Below, in pieces: positions 19,255 to 28,734 of a stretch of 64,000 nucleotides of DNA (within the stretch, counting starts at the first letter, position 1; every line of letters starts with the position of its first letter). The translations under genes and the position numbers were made by a program. The notes beneath the pieces are model-generated. The model did not search any database. It had not been told where the DNA came from and worked only from the letters and a program-made list of their open reading frames with translations. The DNA comes from Weissella minor. GTDB taxonomy: Bacteria; Bacillota; Bacilli; Lactobacillales; Lactobacillaceae. The stretch covers positions 346,120-410,119 of the forward strand of contig NZ_JQCD01000024.1 of the NCBI RefSeq assembly GCF_001437425.1, in the 5' to 3' direction.

Positions 19255-19679
19255 AATTCTACTCACTCCAACAGCTTTTAACGTGAATCAGTTTTACACG
19301 TAGTCATTATTATCGGTGCATGTTTTTAATTTTTTAAGAATATTTCCACAATTTGGAAATATTGCTAACTTAACTAAGCGATTATTTTGTATACGCTTAG
19401 TTGTCACGTTTAAGATTATTTTACACAATTATCAGACTGAAGAAAAGCATTAAATGAAATTATAAACAATATGTCATTAATGATTTTTGATAGGAGTAGA
19501 CAGTTATTACTCATTAAGGGGGTATACAGTCAGCTAGTTTTTATTTATTAATGGCGTAACTTGTAAAGCGTGACGGAAGCGACGCTAAAGTTATGATTGG
19601 TTCCAATAATTAACAGAATTTAGATAGGAGGCCAATTGATGTGTGTTTTCGAATTGAATAAATTTGCAACAATGACTAT
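19255..19679. other. Long intergenic region with tandem inverted repeats and a tiny ORF
   Basis: Two perfect inverted repeats stand side by side: AATATTTCCA-5-TGGAAATATT (19339-19363) and AACTAAGCG-13-CGCTTAGTT (19372-19402). Further on, TAACTT...AGCGT pairs with ACGCT.AAGTTA (19557-19593), followed by the palindrome ATTGGTTCCAAT (19596-19607). None has a terminator T-run. A 14-codon ORF at 19639-19683 (MCVFELNKFATMTI) has a very good ribosome site, ATAGGAGG, and ends at the -35 of the deoC promoter. Function unknown. Confidence 0.5.
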
Positions 19680-19726
19680 TTGACAGAGCTTTAGAAATTG
19701 ATATAATTTCAATGTAAGCGTTTTCT
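19680..19726 (+). promoter_or_regulatory. deo operon promoter with cre site
   Basis: TTGACA (19680-19685), 16 bases, TATAAT (19702-19707): near-consensus. ATGTAAGCGTTTTCT at 19712-19726 fits the CcpA cre consensus WTGNAANCGNWNNCW at every position and covers the predicted transcription start, so glucose repression is expected. A GAGAAT...ATTCTC hairpin lies in the leader before deoC. Confidence 0.85.
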
Positions 19727-19823
19727 TTGCGAGCGCTGTGGGTGACAGTGACGAGGTGTGGAGACTGTTAGCGATCGAGAATTTGGGCATTCTCATAAAA
19801 AGTTCCATAGAGGAGATAGAGTT

Positions 19824-20504
19824 ATGACAACATTGGAATCATTGGCGCGTACGATGGACCACACCCTTTTAAAAGCTGATGCTACACGTGAACAAGTGCT
19901 ACAAATTGTTGCTGAAGCCAAGCAATATAACTTTGCATCTGTATGTATTAATCCTTACTGGGTTTCAACAGTTGCTGAGGCATTGCGCGGTACAGAGGTT
20001 GCGACTTGTACAGTAATTGGGTTCCCATTGGGGGCTAATACAACAGCCATTAAGGTTGCGGAAACAATTGATGCCATCGAAAATGGTGCAAATGAAGTGG
20101 ATATGGTCATTAATGTTGGTGAACTAAAAGCTGGCAAAACTGATATGGTGACAGATGAAATTCAACAGTTAGCGACTGCAGCGCATGAACATGGTGCCAT
20201 TCTAAAGGTCATTATCGAAACGGCCTTATTAACCAATGATGAAATCATTGCTGCAAGTCAAGCTACGCTTGATGGTGGGGCTGATTTTGTTAAGACATCA
20301 ACTGGTTTTTCAACTGGTGGTGCTAAGGTGGAAGATGTGAAATTAATGCGTGAAACGGTTGGGCCTGACTTAGGCGTAAAGGCTTCTGGTGGCATTCATT
20401 CACGCCAAGATGCACAAGCAATGATTGATGCTGGCGCCACACGATTAGGTGTTAGTGCATCAGTTGCGATTATGAATGATCAAACCGCAACTGGAAATTA
20501 TTAA
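19824..20504 (+). CDS. deoC: Deoxyribose-phosphate aldolase DeoC
   Basis: 226 residues, TIM barrel. It splits deoxyribose 5-phosphate to acetaldehyde and glyceraldehyde 3-phosphate. The Schiff-base lysine is in [25 protein letters not shown] and [14 protein letters not shown] are also typical. ATG 19824 follows GAGGAGATAG. First gene of the deo cluster; a terminator-like hairpin separates it from deoB. Confidence 0.95.
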   Translation: MTTLESLARTMDHTLLKADATREQVLQIVAEAKQYNFASVCINPYWVSTVAEALRGTEVATCTVIGFPLGANTTAIKVAETIDAIENGANEVDMVINVGELKAGKTDMVTDEIQQLATAAHEHGAILKVIIETALLTNDEIIAASQATLDGGADFVKTSTGFSTGGAKVEDVKLMRETVGPDLGVKASGGIHSRQDAQAMIDAGATRLGVSASVAIMNDQTATGNY

Positions 20505-20514
20505 TTTTTTACTG

Positions 20515-20541
20515 AGGTAGATTTGGATCTACCTTTTATTT
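20515..20541 (+). terminator. Terminator/attenuator between deoC and deoB
   Basis: AGGTAGAT-TTGG-ATCTACCT followed by TTTTATTT. It probably reduces read-through and makes deoB-deoD-pdp partly dependent on the next promoter. Confidence 0.75.
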
Positions 20542-20565
20542 AGCTTGATAATGTAAGCGTTTACA
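20524..20565 (+). promoter_or_regulatory. Second deo promoter with a perfect cre site
   Basis: TTGGAT (20524-20529), 17 bases and GATAAT (20547-20552) are a plausible promoter. ATGTAAGCGTTTACA at 20551-20565 matches the cre consensus perfectly and overlaps the -10, so CcpA would block this promoter too. Confidence 0.7.
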
Positions 20566-20585
20566 AGTTAGGAAGAGTGAGAAAT

Positions 20586-21785
20586 ATGGCATATAAGCGA
20601 ATTTTTGGGATTGTTTTAGATTCTGTTGGTATTGGTGCGGCACCGGATGCTGAAAAGTATGGTGATGTTGGATCAGATACGCTTGGACATATTGGCGCAG
20701 CCTTTGCAGGTGATTGGTCATTACCCAATTTACAGCGGTTAGGGTTAGGAAATATAAGGACCGACAACCCGATTCCAGGGGTGAGCCCCATTGCAGAACC
20801 AATGGGATATTTTGGAAGGATGCAAGAAAATTCGGCAGGTAAAGATAGTATGGATGGCCATTGGGAAATGATGGGTTTGCCTGTTGAAACGGAACTCGCC
20901 ACATATCCGGAGGGGTTTCCAGATGATTTAATCACTAAACTAGCTGAATTTTCTAAACATCCGATTTTAGTGAATAAGCCCTATTCAGGAACGGATGTTA
21001 TTCGAGACTATGGCGATGAAGCTGTGGCGCAAAAGGCCTTAATTGTCTATACATCTGGTGATTCTGTCTTACAAATTGCAGCTCACGAGTCAGTCATTCC
21101 CGTTGAGGAATTGTATCGTATTTGTGAATATGCTCGAAGCTTAGTGAATGAAGCCCCTAATTTAATCGGACGCGTGATTGCCCGGCCATTTATTGGATTA
21201 GATGCTGAAAGTTACACGCGCACATCAAACAGACATGATTTTACGCTTAAGCCAACGGGCGTTACTGACTTAAATCGTTTGACAGATGCGGGTGTTAAAG
21301 TAATTGGTATCGGAAAGATTAACGATATTTTTTCAGGAGAAGGTATTACAGAAGGCTACCATACTGAGTCAAATATGGACGGTATGGATCATGTTGATCA
21401 AGCTTTGGAACAAGCATTTACTGGTTTTTGTTTTACGAATCTTGTTGATTTTGATGCGATGTATGGACATCGACGTGACCCAATTGGTATGGGAAATGCT
21501 TTGATGGCCTTTGATCAACGTTTAGGTCATGTTTTGGATGCATTAAAACCAGATGATTTACTCATCATGACGGCAGATCACGGAAATGACCCTGGATTTA
21601 AAGGGACTGATCATACCCGTGAATTAGTGCCACTTTTGGCTTATTCACCATCAATGCAACATGGTGAAACATTGGATTTACGTACGACATTTTCTGATTT
21701 TGGGCAAACCATTTTGGAGAATTTCAATGTGCCAGCTGGCCCATTTGGAAAGAGTTTTTTGACAGCAATCAATCAAGAAAATTAA
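20586..21785 (+). CDS. deoB: Phosphopentomutase DeoB
   Basis: 399 residues, alkaline-phosphatase superfamily. It interconverts (deoxy)ribose 1- and 5-phosphate, linking the nucleoside phosphorylases to DeoC. The N-terminal [14 protein letters not shown] holds a metal-binding Asp. [13 protein letters not shown] carries the catalytic region, and [19 protein letters not shown] carries metal-binding His/Asp. ATG 20586 is 8 bases after AGGAAGAG; the in-frame GTG at 20577 lies within that site and is rejected. Confidence 0.96.
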   Translation: MAYKRIFGIVLDSVGIGAAPDAEKYGDVGSDTLGHIGAAFAGDWSLPNLQRLGLGNIRTDNPIPGVSPIAEPMGYFGRMQENSAGKDSMDGHWEMMGLPVETELATYPEGFPDDLITKLAEFSKHPILVNKPYSGTDVIRDYGDEAVAQKALIVYTSGDSVLQIAAHESVIPVEELYRICEYARSLVNEAPNLIGRVIARPFIGLDAESYTRTSNRHDFTLKPTGVTDLNRLTDAGVKVIGIGKINDIFSGEGITEGYHTESNMDGMDHVDQALEQAFTGFCFTNLVDFDAMYGHRRDPIGMGNALMAFDQRLGHVLDALKPDDLLIMTADHGNDPGFKGTDHTRELVPLLAYSPSMQHGETLDLRTTFSDFGQTILENFNVPAGPFGKSFLTAINQEN

Positions 21786-21796
21786 GAGGGACAATC

Positions 21797-22504
21797 ATGA
21801 CAACACATATTAATGCAAAAATGGGCGATTACGCAGAAACTGTGCTTTTACCGGGTGATCCACTCCGAGCTAAATTTATTGCTGATACATTTTTAGAAGA
21901 CGTTGTGCAAGTAAATGAAGTGCGTGGCGCGTTAGGCTTCACTGGCACGTATAAAGGAAAGCGTATCTCGGTACAAGGTTCTGGAATGGGAATTCCGTCC
22001 ATGTCAATTTACATTAACGAGTTAGTCTCAGCCTTTGGTGTGAAGAATATTATCCGTGTGGGCTCATTTGGCGCTATGGCTGACAATATTGCGTTGGGGG
22101 ATGTTGTTTTGGCATCTGGTGCATCAACTGATTCTGCTGTGATTGCTCAGACTTTTGGACCGGGCATTTACTGGTCAGCATTACCAGACTTTGAATTGCT
22201 TGATACAGCCTACCATCAAGCACAAGCAATGAATGTGCCAGTAAAGGTAGGAAATATTTTTGCAGCCGACCGATTCTATAATGACGAAATTGATATGGAT
22301 AAGTTAAAGGACTACGGCGTATTAGGAACAGAAATGGAAGCAGCCGGATTATACCTACTCGGTTCAAAATTAAAGTTTAGAGCGTTGGATATTTTAACTG
22401 CATCAGATCATATTTATCGTGATGAAGCCTTATCAGCGCAAGAACGACAAACTAGTTTCAAAGACATGATGTTGGTTGCATTGGAAACAAGCTTAAAATT
22501 CTAG
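21797..22504 (+). CDS. deoD: Purine-nucleoside phosphorylase DeoD
   Basis: 235 residues, hexameric low-specificity type. It phosphorolyses purine (deoxy)nucleosides. Motifs: LLPGDPLRAKFIA (18-30), QGSGMGIPSMSIY (phosphate-binding region) and GTEMEAAGLY (purine/ribose binding). Ribosome site GAGGG. Eleven bases after deoB, six before pdp. Confidence 0.96.
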   Translation: MTTHINAKMGDYAETVLLPGDPLRAKFIADTFLEDVVQVNEVRGALGFTGTYKGKRISVQGSGMGIPSMSIYINELVSAFGVKNIIRVGSFGAMADNIALGDVVLASGASTDSAVIAQTFGPGIYWSALPDFELLDTAYHQAQAMNVPVKVGNIFAADRFYNDEIDMDKLKDYGVLGTEMEAAGLYLLGSKLKFRALDILTASDHIYRDEALSAQERQTSFKDMMLVALETSLKF

Positions 22505-22519
22505 CTGAAGGTGATTAAA

Positions 22520-23815
22520 ATGAAAATGGTTGAGCTTTTAATGAAAAAACGGAATGGGTCTGCCTTAACAACAGCTGAAATCAACTATATTATTGAAGCC
22601 TATACAGCGGGACATATTCCTGATTATCAAATGAGTGCTTTTTTAATGGCGGTATTTTTCAATGAAATGAATATTGATGAACGAACTGCTTTAACGAATG
22701 CTATGATGCAATCAGGGGACGTTTTAGATTTGTCCGATATTCCTGGGATTAAAGTTGATAAACATTCAACAGGGGGCGTTGGAGATAAGACGAGTTTACC
22801 GTTAGCATCCATGGTGGCAGCACTTGATATTAAAGTACCCATGATTTCAGGCCGTGGACTGGGACATACAGGTGGGACCCTAGATAAGTTAGAGTCAATT
22901 CCAGGTTTTCGCGTTGATTTATCAGAAGCTGAATTTAAAGACCAAATTCGACATGTGGGGACAGCAATTGTGTCCGCTACTGGCGATATTGCACCAGCAG
23001 ATCGTAAGATTTATGCATTAAGAGATGTTACGGCAACTGTTGATTCAATTTCTTTGATATCAAGTTCGATTATGTCCAAAAAGTTAGCGACGGGTAATGA
23101 TGCACTAGTACTTGATGTGAAAACCGGTTCTGGGGCATTTATGAAAACACCAGAGGCATCTAAAGCGTTAGCTGAATCTCTAATCAATATAGGTGAAGCC
23201 GCAGGATTACAAATGCGAGCGGTTATTTCAGACATGAACCAGCCGCTTGGTCGTGAAATTGGAAATCGTTTGGAAATTGTCGAAACCATTGAAATGTTAA
23301 AGGGACAAGGGCCGGACGATCTGATTGAATTGTGCCTTAGTTTAGGCGCACCAATGGTTGTTATGGCCGGTAAAGCGAGTGATGAAGTGCAAGCACGCCA
23401 ACAACTATTAGATACACTTAATACTGGAGCAGCTTTAGCAAAATTTGAAGCGATGATTATTGCACAAGGTGGCAATCCGGCGGTGATAGATGATTATGCT
23501 TTAATGCCATTAGCAAAATATGATATTGATCTAAAAGCCACCCAAACAGGAAAAATTAGTCAGTTTGATGCTGATGCGCTAGGGATGGCAGCATTGGCCC
23601 TAGGTGGTGGTCGTGCAACGAAGGAAGATCAGATTGATTATAGCGTTGGCATTACGATGCATAAGAAACTGGGGGATGCTGTTGTAGCAGGAGAGCCTAT
23701 TTTAACTTTACATGCGAATAAGGCAGATGTATCTCAAGAATTGGCTGATTTAGCGGCGCATATTGAAATTTCAAAAACAGCAGAAGTGCCACCCTTAATT
23801 CATTTTGTTTTATAA
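22520..23815 (+). CDS. pdp: Pyrimidine-nucleoside phosphorylase
   Basis: 431 residues. It phosphorolyses uridine, thymidine and deoxyuridine. The family signature is SGRGLGHTGGTLDKLESIPG (about 110-129), with KHSTGGVGDKTSLPL as the phosphate loop. Start at ATG 22520, five bases after AAGGTGAT. Last gene of the deo cluster, which lacks its own nucleoside transporter and regulator in this window. Confidence 0.95.
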   Translation: MKMVELLMKKRNGSALTTAEINYIIEAYTAGHIPDYQMSAFLMAVFFNEMNIDERTALTNAMMQSGDVLDLSDIPGIKVDKHSTGGVGDKTSLPLASMVAALDIKVPMISGRGLGHTGGTLDKLESIPGFRVDLSEAEFKDQIRHVGTAIVSATGDIAPADRKIYALRDVTATVDSISLISSSIMSKKLATGNDALVLDVKTGSGAFMKTPEASKALAESLINIGEAAGLQMRAVISDMNQPLGREIGNRLEIVETIEMLKGQGPDDLIELCLSLGAPMVVMAGKASDEVQARQQLLDTLNTGAALAKFEAMIIAQGGNPAVIDDYALMPLAKYDIDLKATQTGKISQFDADALGMAALALGGGRATKEDQIDYSVGITMHKKLGDAVVAGEPILTLHANKADVSQELADLAAHIEISKTAEVPPLIHFVL

Positions 23816-23820
23816 ACACT

Positions 23821-23853
23821 AAAAAGCGGATCCGAATTGGATCCGCTTTTTTA
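23821..23853. terminator. Terminator at the end of the deo cluster
   Basis: AAAAAGCGGATCC-GAATT-GGATCCGCTTTTTT; works for both converging transcription units. Confidence 0.95.
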
Positions 23854-23863
23854 GTTTGCTTTG

Positions 23864-24733
23864 TTAATGCAATGTATTAAGTAGCTGTTCGATTTCATCA
23901 GTTAATGGATTAGCTTGAAGTCGACTGATAGCATAGACATTAAAAGTCGGGATATCGGGGTCAGTTAAGTTGATTTGCTTGAGGTCAGCATCATTATCAT
24001 TCAGTGCCAACGGCGTGATAAAACTCATACCACCATGTTGGCGGACGAGATTTTTTAAGAGCGCTAAATTACTTGTTTGATAACTGACGGTTGGATGTAT
24101 CTGATACTTCTCACTCAGTTCATTAAAAACAGCATGATGGACAAAACTTTCGTTTAATAAAATAAAGTTTTGTTTGTCTAAGTCTTTGAAAGATAATTCA
24201 TCAGGCGCTTGTTTATCAGCACTAATTAAAACAAACGGATATGAATTAATCTTTTGAATTTTAACATCTTTTAGTCCCTTTGGTTCGCTGGGAGCACCAA
24301 TTAATGCCATATCTAATTGACCTAAATTGACTTTATCTAACAGATTAATACTGCCTTCTTCAAGTGTTTGAACGTGTTCAATGAGGTGATGACTCAGTAA
24401 TAAATAACTGATTTGGTCGGCATAATAAGTCGCAATGATGGGTGGTAGACCAATGGTAATTTTTTGCTCGGTTTGAAGTGTGATTTCTGATTGAGCAAAA
24501 TTGTATTCAGCTAAAATTTTTTGAGCAGCTAAATATAAAGTTGTTCCAGCAGACGTTAAGGTAACAGTTTTGTGGGACTGATCACGGATAATTAGACTCG
24601 CACCAAAGTGTTTTTCTAATCGCTTAATTGCATATGTCACGCTTGGCTGCGTGATTGAAAAATGATTGGCAACGGCAGTAAAAGAATGTTTATCTGCTAA
24701 AAGCACAAAGTATTTTAAATCATTAATATTCAT
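23864..24733 (-). CDS. mleR: LysR-type regulator, probable activator of the malolactic gene
   Basis: 289 residues from ATG 24733, preceded by AGGAGGA. The N-terminal winged helix-turn-helix (INDLKYFVLLADKHSFTAVANHFSITQPSVTYAIKRLE) is classical LysR. The rest is the periplasmic-binding-like effector domain. It stands divergent to the malolactic enzyme gene, with about 118 bases between the starts, the same arrangement as mleR in lactic acid bacteria. Malate as effector is inferred from that context. Confidence 0.8.
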   Translation of the reverse strand: MNINDLKYFVLLADKHSFTAVANHFSITQPSVTYAIKRLEKHFGASLIIRDQSHKTVTLTSAGTTLYLAAQKILAEYNFAQSEITLQTEQKITIGLPPIIATYYADQISYLLLSHHLIEHVQTLEEGSINLLDKVNLGQLDMALIGAPSEPKGLKDVKIQKINSYPFVLISADKQAPDELSFKDLDKQNFILLNESFVHHAVFNELSEKYQIHPTVSYQTSNLALLKNLVRQHGGMSFITPLALNDNDADLKQINLTDPDIPTFNVYAISRLQANPLTDEIEQLLNTLH

Positions 24734-24755
24734 GAAAGTCCTCCTGTCATATAAG

Positions 24756-24790
24756 TATAATTTATTATAACATGGTCGTTTGACTATAAA
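24756..24790 (+). promoter_or_regulatory. Divergent mleR/mleA control region
   Basis: The palindrome TATAATTTATTATA (24756-24769) lies between the genes, and -10s for both directions could use it. For mleA, TTATTA (24762-24767), 17 bases and TATAAA (24785-24790) give a promoter with a poor -35, as expected when a LysR activator is required. Confidence 0.5.
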
Positions 24791-24851
24791 ATTTATGACC
24801 AACTACAATCAATGTATGAACACAAGCACTAATAATAATGGAGGCGTGAAA

Positions 24852-26474
24852 ATGCGTGGATATGAAGTATTGAATAACCCATTTATGAATAAAGGTACGG
24901 CTTTTACGGAGCAAGAAAGAAACACTTTGGGGCTAACAGGACTACTCCCTAGTCATGTGCAAACAATTGATGAACAAGCTGATCAAGCTTATAAGCAATA
25001 CCAAGCAAAACAAACCAATTTAGAAAAGCATTTGTACTTATCACAAATTTTCAACGAAAATCGAACATTATTCTTTAATTTACTAGATAAGCATGTGGCA
25101 GAATTCATGCCAGTTGTTTATGATCCAACAATTGCCGATTCGATTGAAAATTATTCAGACTTGTTTGTGAATCCACAAAATGCAGCATTCTTGGATATTA
25201 ATCATCCTGAAAATATTGAAGCAACTTTAGAAAATGCAGCCGATGGTCGTGACATCGAATTGATGGTTGTTACTGATGCAGAGGGAATTTTAGGTATCGG
25301 TGATTGGGGTGTGCAAGGTGTCGATATTGCCGTGGGTAAATTAATGGTTTACACAGCTGCTGCAGGAATTGATCCCAGTCGTGTGTTGCCTGTTTCAATT
25401 GATGCGGGAACAGATCGTCAAAGTTTATTGGATGATGAAGGCTATCTTGGTAACAGTCAGGCTCGTGACCGTGGTGATGATTATTTCGCCTTCGTTGATA
25501 AATTTGTTAAAACAGCACAAAATCTATTTCCACATATGTACCTACATTTTGAGGACTTTGGTCGATCAACGGCAACTAAGATTTTGAACACGTATAAAGC
25601 AGATTGGCCAACCTTTAATGATGATATTCAAGGAACCGGAATTGTGGTAACAGCTGCGGTTCTCGGGGCATTAGCCATTACAGGTGAAGACATTAAAGAT
25701 CAAATCTATTTGACCTATGGTGCAGGCTCTGCTGGAACTGGTATTGCAAATCGTGTGCTGGCTGAATTTATGCAACAAGGACTTACTGAAGAAGAAGCAC
25801 GTCAGCGTTTCTATATGGTTGATAAGCAAGGTTTGTTATTTGATGACGACGACACATTAACTGACGAACAACGACCTTTTGCACGTTCAAAATCAGAATT
25901 TGAAAATGCGAGCGAGTTGACCAATTTAACTGCGGTTGTTAAAGCTGTGAAACCAACTGTCCTTGTTGGAACATCGACAAATCCAGGTTCATTTACACAA
26001 GAAATTGTGACCGAAATGGTTGCAAATACGCCTCATCCAAAAATTTTCCCATTGTCAAATCCAACGCGTTTGCATGAAGCCATGCCAGATGACATTCTTA
26101 AGTGGTCAGATGGAAAGGCGCTTGTTGCAGCCGGTGTTCCGGTAGACCCAGTTACATACAATGGTGTTAAATATGACATTGGGCAAGCAAATAATATGCT
26201 TGTTTATCCAGGACTTGGACTTGGAACAATCGTTTCACAAGCTAAGGTTTTGTCAGACGGTATGATTTCTGCTGCAGCGCATGCATTAGGTGGAATGGTG
26301 GATGCTAGTCAACCTGGGGCACCAGTATTGCCTCCCGTATCAAGCTTGCGAGAAATGTCAGAACGTGTTGCGGTGGCGGTGGCTCAAGAAGCCGTTGATG
26401 AAGGAATCAATCGTCAAACGTTATCAGACATTCAAGCTGCAGTGAAGCAAGCTGAATGGATACCTGAATATTAA
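24852..26474 (+). CDS. mleA: Malolactic enzyme
   Basis: 540 residues, against 541 in Oenococcus oeni. It decarboxylates L-malate to L-lactate with NAD and Mn2+. From memory it follows the Oenococcus protein closely: NDPF/NNPF-NKGTAFT at the start, [58 protein letters not shown] and the NAD fold [15 protein letters not shown] 24852 sits 7 bases after GGAGG. No malate permease gene follows; a strong terminator ends the unit. A malic enzyme is the alternative, but the overall match favours malolactic. Confidence 0.92.
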   Translation: MRGYEVLNNPFMNKGTAFTEQERNTLGLTGLLPSHVQTIDEQADQAYKQYQAKQTNLEKHLYLSQIFNENRTLFFNLLDKHVAEFMPVVYDPTIADSIENYSDLFVNPQNAAFLDINHPENIEATLENAADGRDIELMVVTDAEGILGIGDWGVQGVDIAVGKLMVYTAAAGIDPSRVLPVSIDAGTDRQSLLDDEGYLGNSQARDRGDDYFAFVDKFVKTAQNLFPHMYLHFEDFGRSTATKILNTYKADWPTFNDDIQGTGIVVTAAVLGALAITGEDIKDQIYLTYGAGSAGTGIANRVLAEFMQQGLTEEEARQRFYMVDKQGLLFDDDDTLTDEQRPFARSKSEFENASELTNLTAVVKAVKPTVLVGTSTNPGSFTQEIVTEMVANTPHPKIFPLSNPTRLHEAMPDDILKWSDGKALVAAGVPVDPVTYNGVKYDIGQANNMLVYPGLGLGTIVSQAKVLSDGMISAAAHALGGMVDASQPGAPVLPPVSSLREMSERVAVAVAQEAVDEGINRQTLSDIQAAVKQAEWIPEY

Positions 26475-26508
26475 TTAATACGCAGTTTAATAAAAATAAT
26501 TTATATGA

Positions 26509-26550
26509 AAAAGTCTATTTTCAGTAGGTGTGCTGAAAATAGACTTTTTT
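26509..26550 (+). terminator. Terminator after the malolactic gene
   Basis: AAAAGTCTATTTTCAG and CTGAAAATAGACTTTT pair around an 8-base loop and are followed by T. Confidence 0.95.
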
Positions 26551-26593
26551 GTTATTTGAAAATAATTGTATATATCGTTTCTGCTTATCCGTT

Positions 26594-27997
26594 TTAAGCT
26601 TTTGTTCGATCTGTTAGCATAAATGCTGGCAGAATAATTAAAAATCCTAATCCAGCCGTAACGAAAAATCCAAGGTGATAGGCATCTAATAATTGTGCTT
26701 TTTCTACAATCTGATTTGATGCGAGGTAACTTGATACAACAGTTGCGACAACAGCAACACCTAAAGCGTTTCCTAGTTGTTCAAAGAGTTTAGATCCTAA
26801 AGAAGATGCCGCTGATTCTTTTTTAGCGATACCGACAAATGTATCGGCTTGAACAGCTGACTTAATGGCAGCGCCACCGATTCCTCTAATAAACAAAATC
26901 ATTCCAATGCTTAGATAACTTGTTGTTGCAGTAACGTAAGCGAAGGGGATTGTCGTTAGAAATGTCAAAATCGTTCCAACGATGACAACCCATTTAGCTC
27001 CAATGTTGTCTATCATTTTACCAATTAAACCACGTGAAACTAACATACCAATGCTTTGCGGAATCAATGCCAATGAAGCAATTAAAATGGAATCATGTCT
27101 TACATCTTGTAGGTACAAGGGAAGTAAGAGGATGGGACCAGTTGTCACAAATCCAGCTAACAAATTAATAATCATTGCTCCAGAATAATTGCGGTGAGTA
27201 AATAAGCGTAATGGTAAAACGGCATCTGTTTTTTTCAATGCATACAAGATATAGAGTATCGAGAATATGATACCGGAACCAATCCAGCTTAATGTGCTTA
27301 AGTTCCAAAACGTTCCTAAATGACTTGTTGTGACAATGCCATACACGATTAGAGTAGATGCTAATAGTAATAGAACGACACCAATGAAATCAAATGTTGC
27401 ATTTTTATTTTTAGGTGAAACTTGAGGAACATACTTGTAAAGGGCATAGCATGCAATGATCATGATTGGGATATTTACTAGGAACATCCAGCGCCATGAA
27501 AATAAATCAATAATTACACCACCAATAATCGGACCAAGCATCGGACCAAGCGTCATTGGTAATCCAATGATTGCCATAGCTTTTCCCATATTGTTGCCGC
27601 CAAATAAATCAGCTAGCAATGTAAACATGATTGGCATTAACATACCGGCAGCAAAACCTTGAAAAATTCTAAAGACGATTAAACTATCAACATTCCATGC
27701 TAAACCAGCAAATAACGAGGCGATGCCAAAAGTAACTTCTGCCCAAAAATAAACTAGCGTTCCCGAATAATGTTCTACTAACCAACTGGAGAAGGGAATC
27801 GCAGCTCCCATTGCTAAAATGTATGCGGTAATCACCCATTGCATTGCATCTAATGGCTTTTGAAAGGCACTTGCTAATTGGTTTATACCCATATTTACCA
27901 TAGTTGAATCTAGCATTGGCGCCATAATGCCAAGCACTAGAATCCAAGCAATTTTTTTATATTCATTTGGTAAAGTTTCAGATTGTTTATGGTTCAT
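26594..27997 (-). CDS. DHA2-type (EmrB/QacA) multidrug efflux MFS transporter
   Basis: 467 residues, 14 predicted membrane segments. The motif LDSTMVNMGINQLASAF near residue 28 is the 14-TM DHA2 signature, and a long MFS motif C-like stretch (GPMLGPIIGGVIIDLFSWRWMFLVN) follows. Start ATG 27997, preceded by TAGGAG. A marR gene lies immediately upstream on the same strand, with a duplicated operator between, so drug- or phenolic-inducible expression is likely. Its ribosome site lies in one arm of a perfect 16-bp inverted repeat. Confidence 0.88.
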   Translation of the reverse strand: MNHKQSETLPNEYKKIAWILVLGIMAPMLDSTMVNMGINQLASAFQKPLDAMQWVITAYILAMGAAIPFSSWLVEHYSGTLVYFWAEVTFGIASLFAGLAWNVDSLIVFRIFQGFAAGMLMPIMFTLLADLFGGNNMGKAMAIIGLPMTLGPMLGPIIGGVIIDLFSWRWMFLVNIPIMIIACYALYKYVPQVSPKNKNATFDFIGVVLLLLASTLIVYGIVTTSHLGTFWNLSTLSWIGSGIIFSILYILYALKKTDAVLPLRLFTHRNYSGAMIINLLAGFVTTGPILLLPLYLQDVRHDSILIASLALIPQSIGMLVSRGLIGKMIDNIGAKWVVIVGTILTFLTTIPFAYVTATTSYLSIGMILFIRGIGGAAIKSAVQADTFVGIAKKESAASSLGSKLFEQLGNALGVAVVATVVSSYLASNQIVEKAQLLDAYHLGFFVTAGLGFLIILPAFMLTDRTKA

Positions 27998-28000
27998 ATA

Positions 28001-28075
28001 AAAACTCCTATTATTTTTTTGTTTCCTTGTCAACAAAATAAATAATAGGAGTTTTTTGTTTCCTTGTCAACTAAA
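28001..28075 (-). promoter_or_regulatory. Duplicated MarR operator, promoter and SD-sequestering inverted repeat
   Basis: Two copies of an operator with arms TTTTGTT/AACAAAA (28017-28038) and TTTTGTT/AACTAAA (28054-28075), each with spacer TCCTTGTC. On the minus strand the upstream copy contains -35 TTGACA (28070-28065), which is 17 bases from -10 TATTAT (28047-28042). Enclosing the downstream copy is a perfect 16-bp inverted repeat (28001-28016 with 28040-28055), whose inner arm holds the efflux gene's TAGGAG. Confidence 0.8.
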
Positions 28076-28519
28076 TTAATTTAAATCATTTAAATGATCT
28101 GTTAATTTTTTCCCAAATGAAATGATTGTTTGGAAATCTTCATCTGTTAAGCTATTAAAAATAGACGCATCTCGTTCGTTAATACTACCTAAGAATTCAT
28201 GATGTTTTGTATAAATGTCTTTTCCTGTTTGAGTTAGTCTAAGTAATCTCGTTTTTTGATTAACTTCACTTTGATAATCCTCAATAAAAGTCTTTTCAAT
28301 TAGTTTATTTACTAATTTAGTCACACCGCCACGTGTCATATTAGACTTTGCTGCTAATTCAGTTACATTTGGATCTGTTAAATCACCGATAAGTGCAATC
28401 ATTTCAATTTCAGAATGTTTTAAATTTCCAAAATAAGATTTACCTTGTACTTGATTGATTAATGAAAATTGATTTAATAATTCTGCATATACTGAGATAA
28501 ATTGGGATTCTCTAGTCAT
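28076..28519 (-). CDS. MarR-family transcriptional regulator
   Basis: 147 residues. Winged-helix region: LTDPNVTELAAKSNMTRGGVTKLVNKLIEKTFIEDY, then the wing QKTRLLRLTQTGKDIY. It precedes the efflux gene, and the duplicated operator starts right at its stop codon, so it most likely represses the pump. Ribosome site AAGGAG. 28520-28647, between the divergent promoters, holds no gene. Confidence 0.88.
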   Translation of the reverse strand: MTRESQFISVYAELLNQFSLINQVQGKSYFGNLKHSEIEMIALIGDLTDPNVTELAAKSNMTRGGVTKLVNKLIEKTFIEDYQSEVNQKTRLLRLTQTGKDIYTKHHEFLGSINERDASIFNSLTDEDFQTIISFGKKLTDHLNDLN

Positions 28520-28647
28520 AAGAAATTTCTCCTTAAAGTAATACGATATAATGTGAGTATACCATGCAAGTAAAGGTGTGAATTCATAATAAAGGCATAG
28601 ATAGACTATAGGAAGTAGGGGGCTACGACTAAGTTAAAAATAGTAAA

Positions 28648-28676
28648 TTGATATACCTTTAAAACGGGGGTATAAT
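28648..28676 (+). promoter_or_regulatory. Promoter of the membrane glycosyltransferase gene
   Basis: TTGATA, 17 bases, TATAAT. Confidence 0.75.
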
Positions 28677-28734
28677 TAACTATTAGTGTAAAAAATTACT
28701 GATACGAGCTAGATAAAATGATGGAGTCGGAAAA

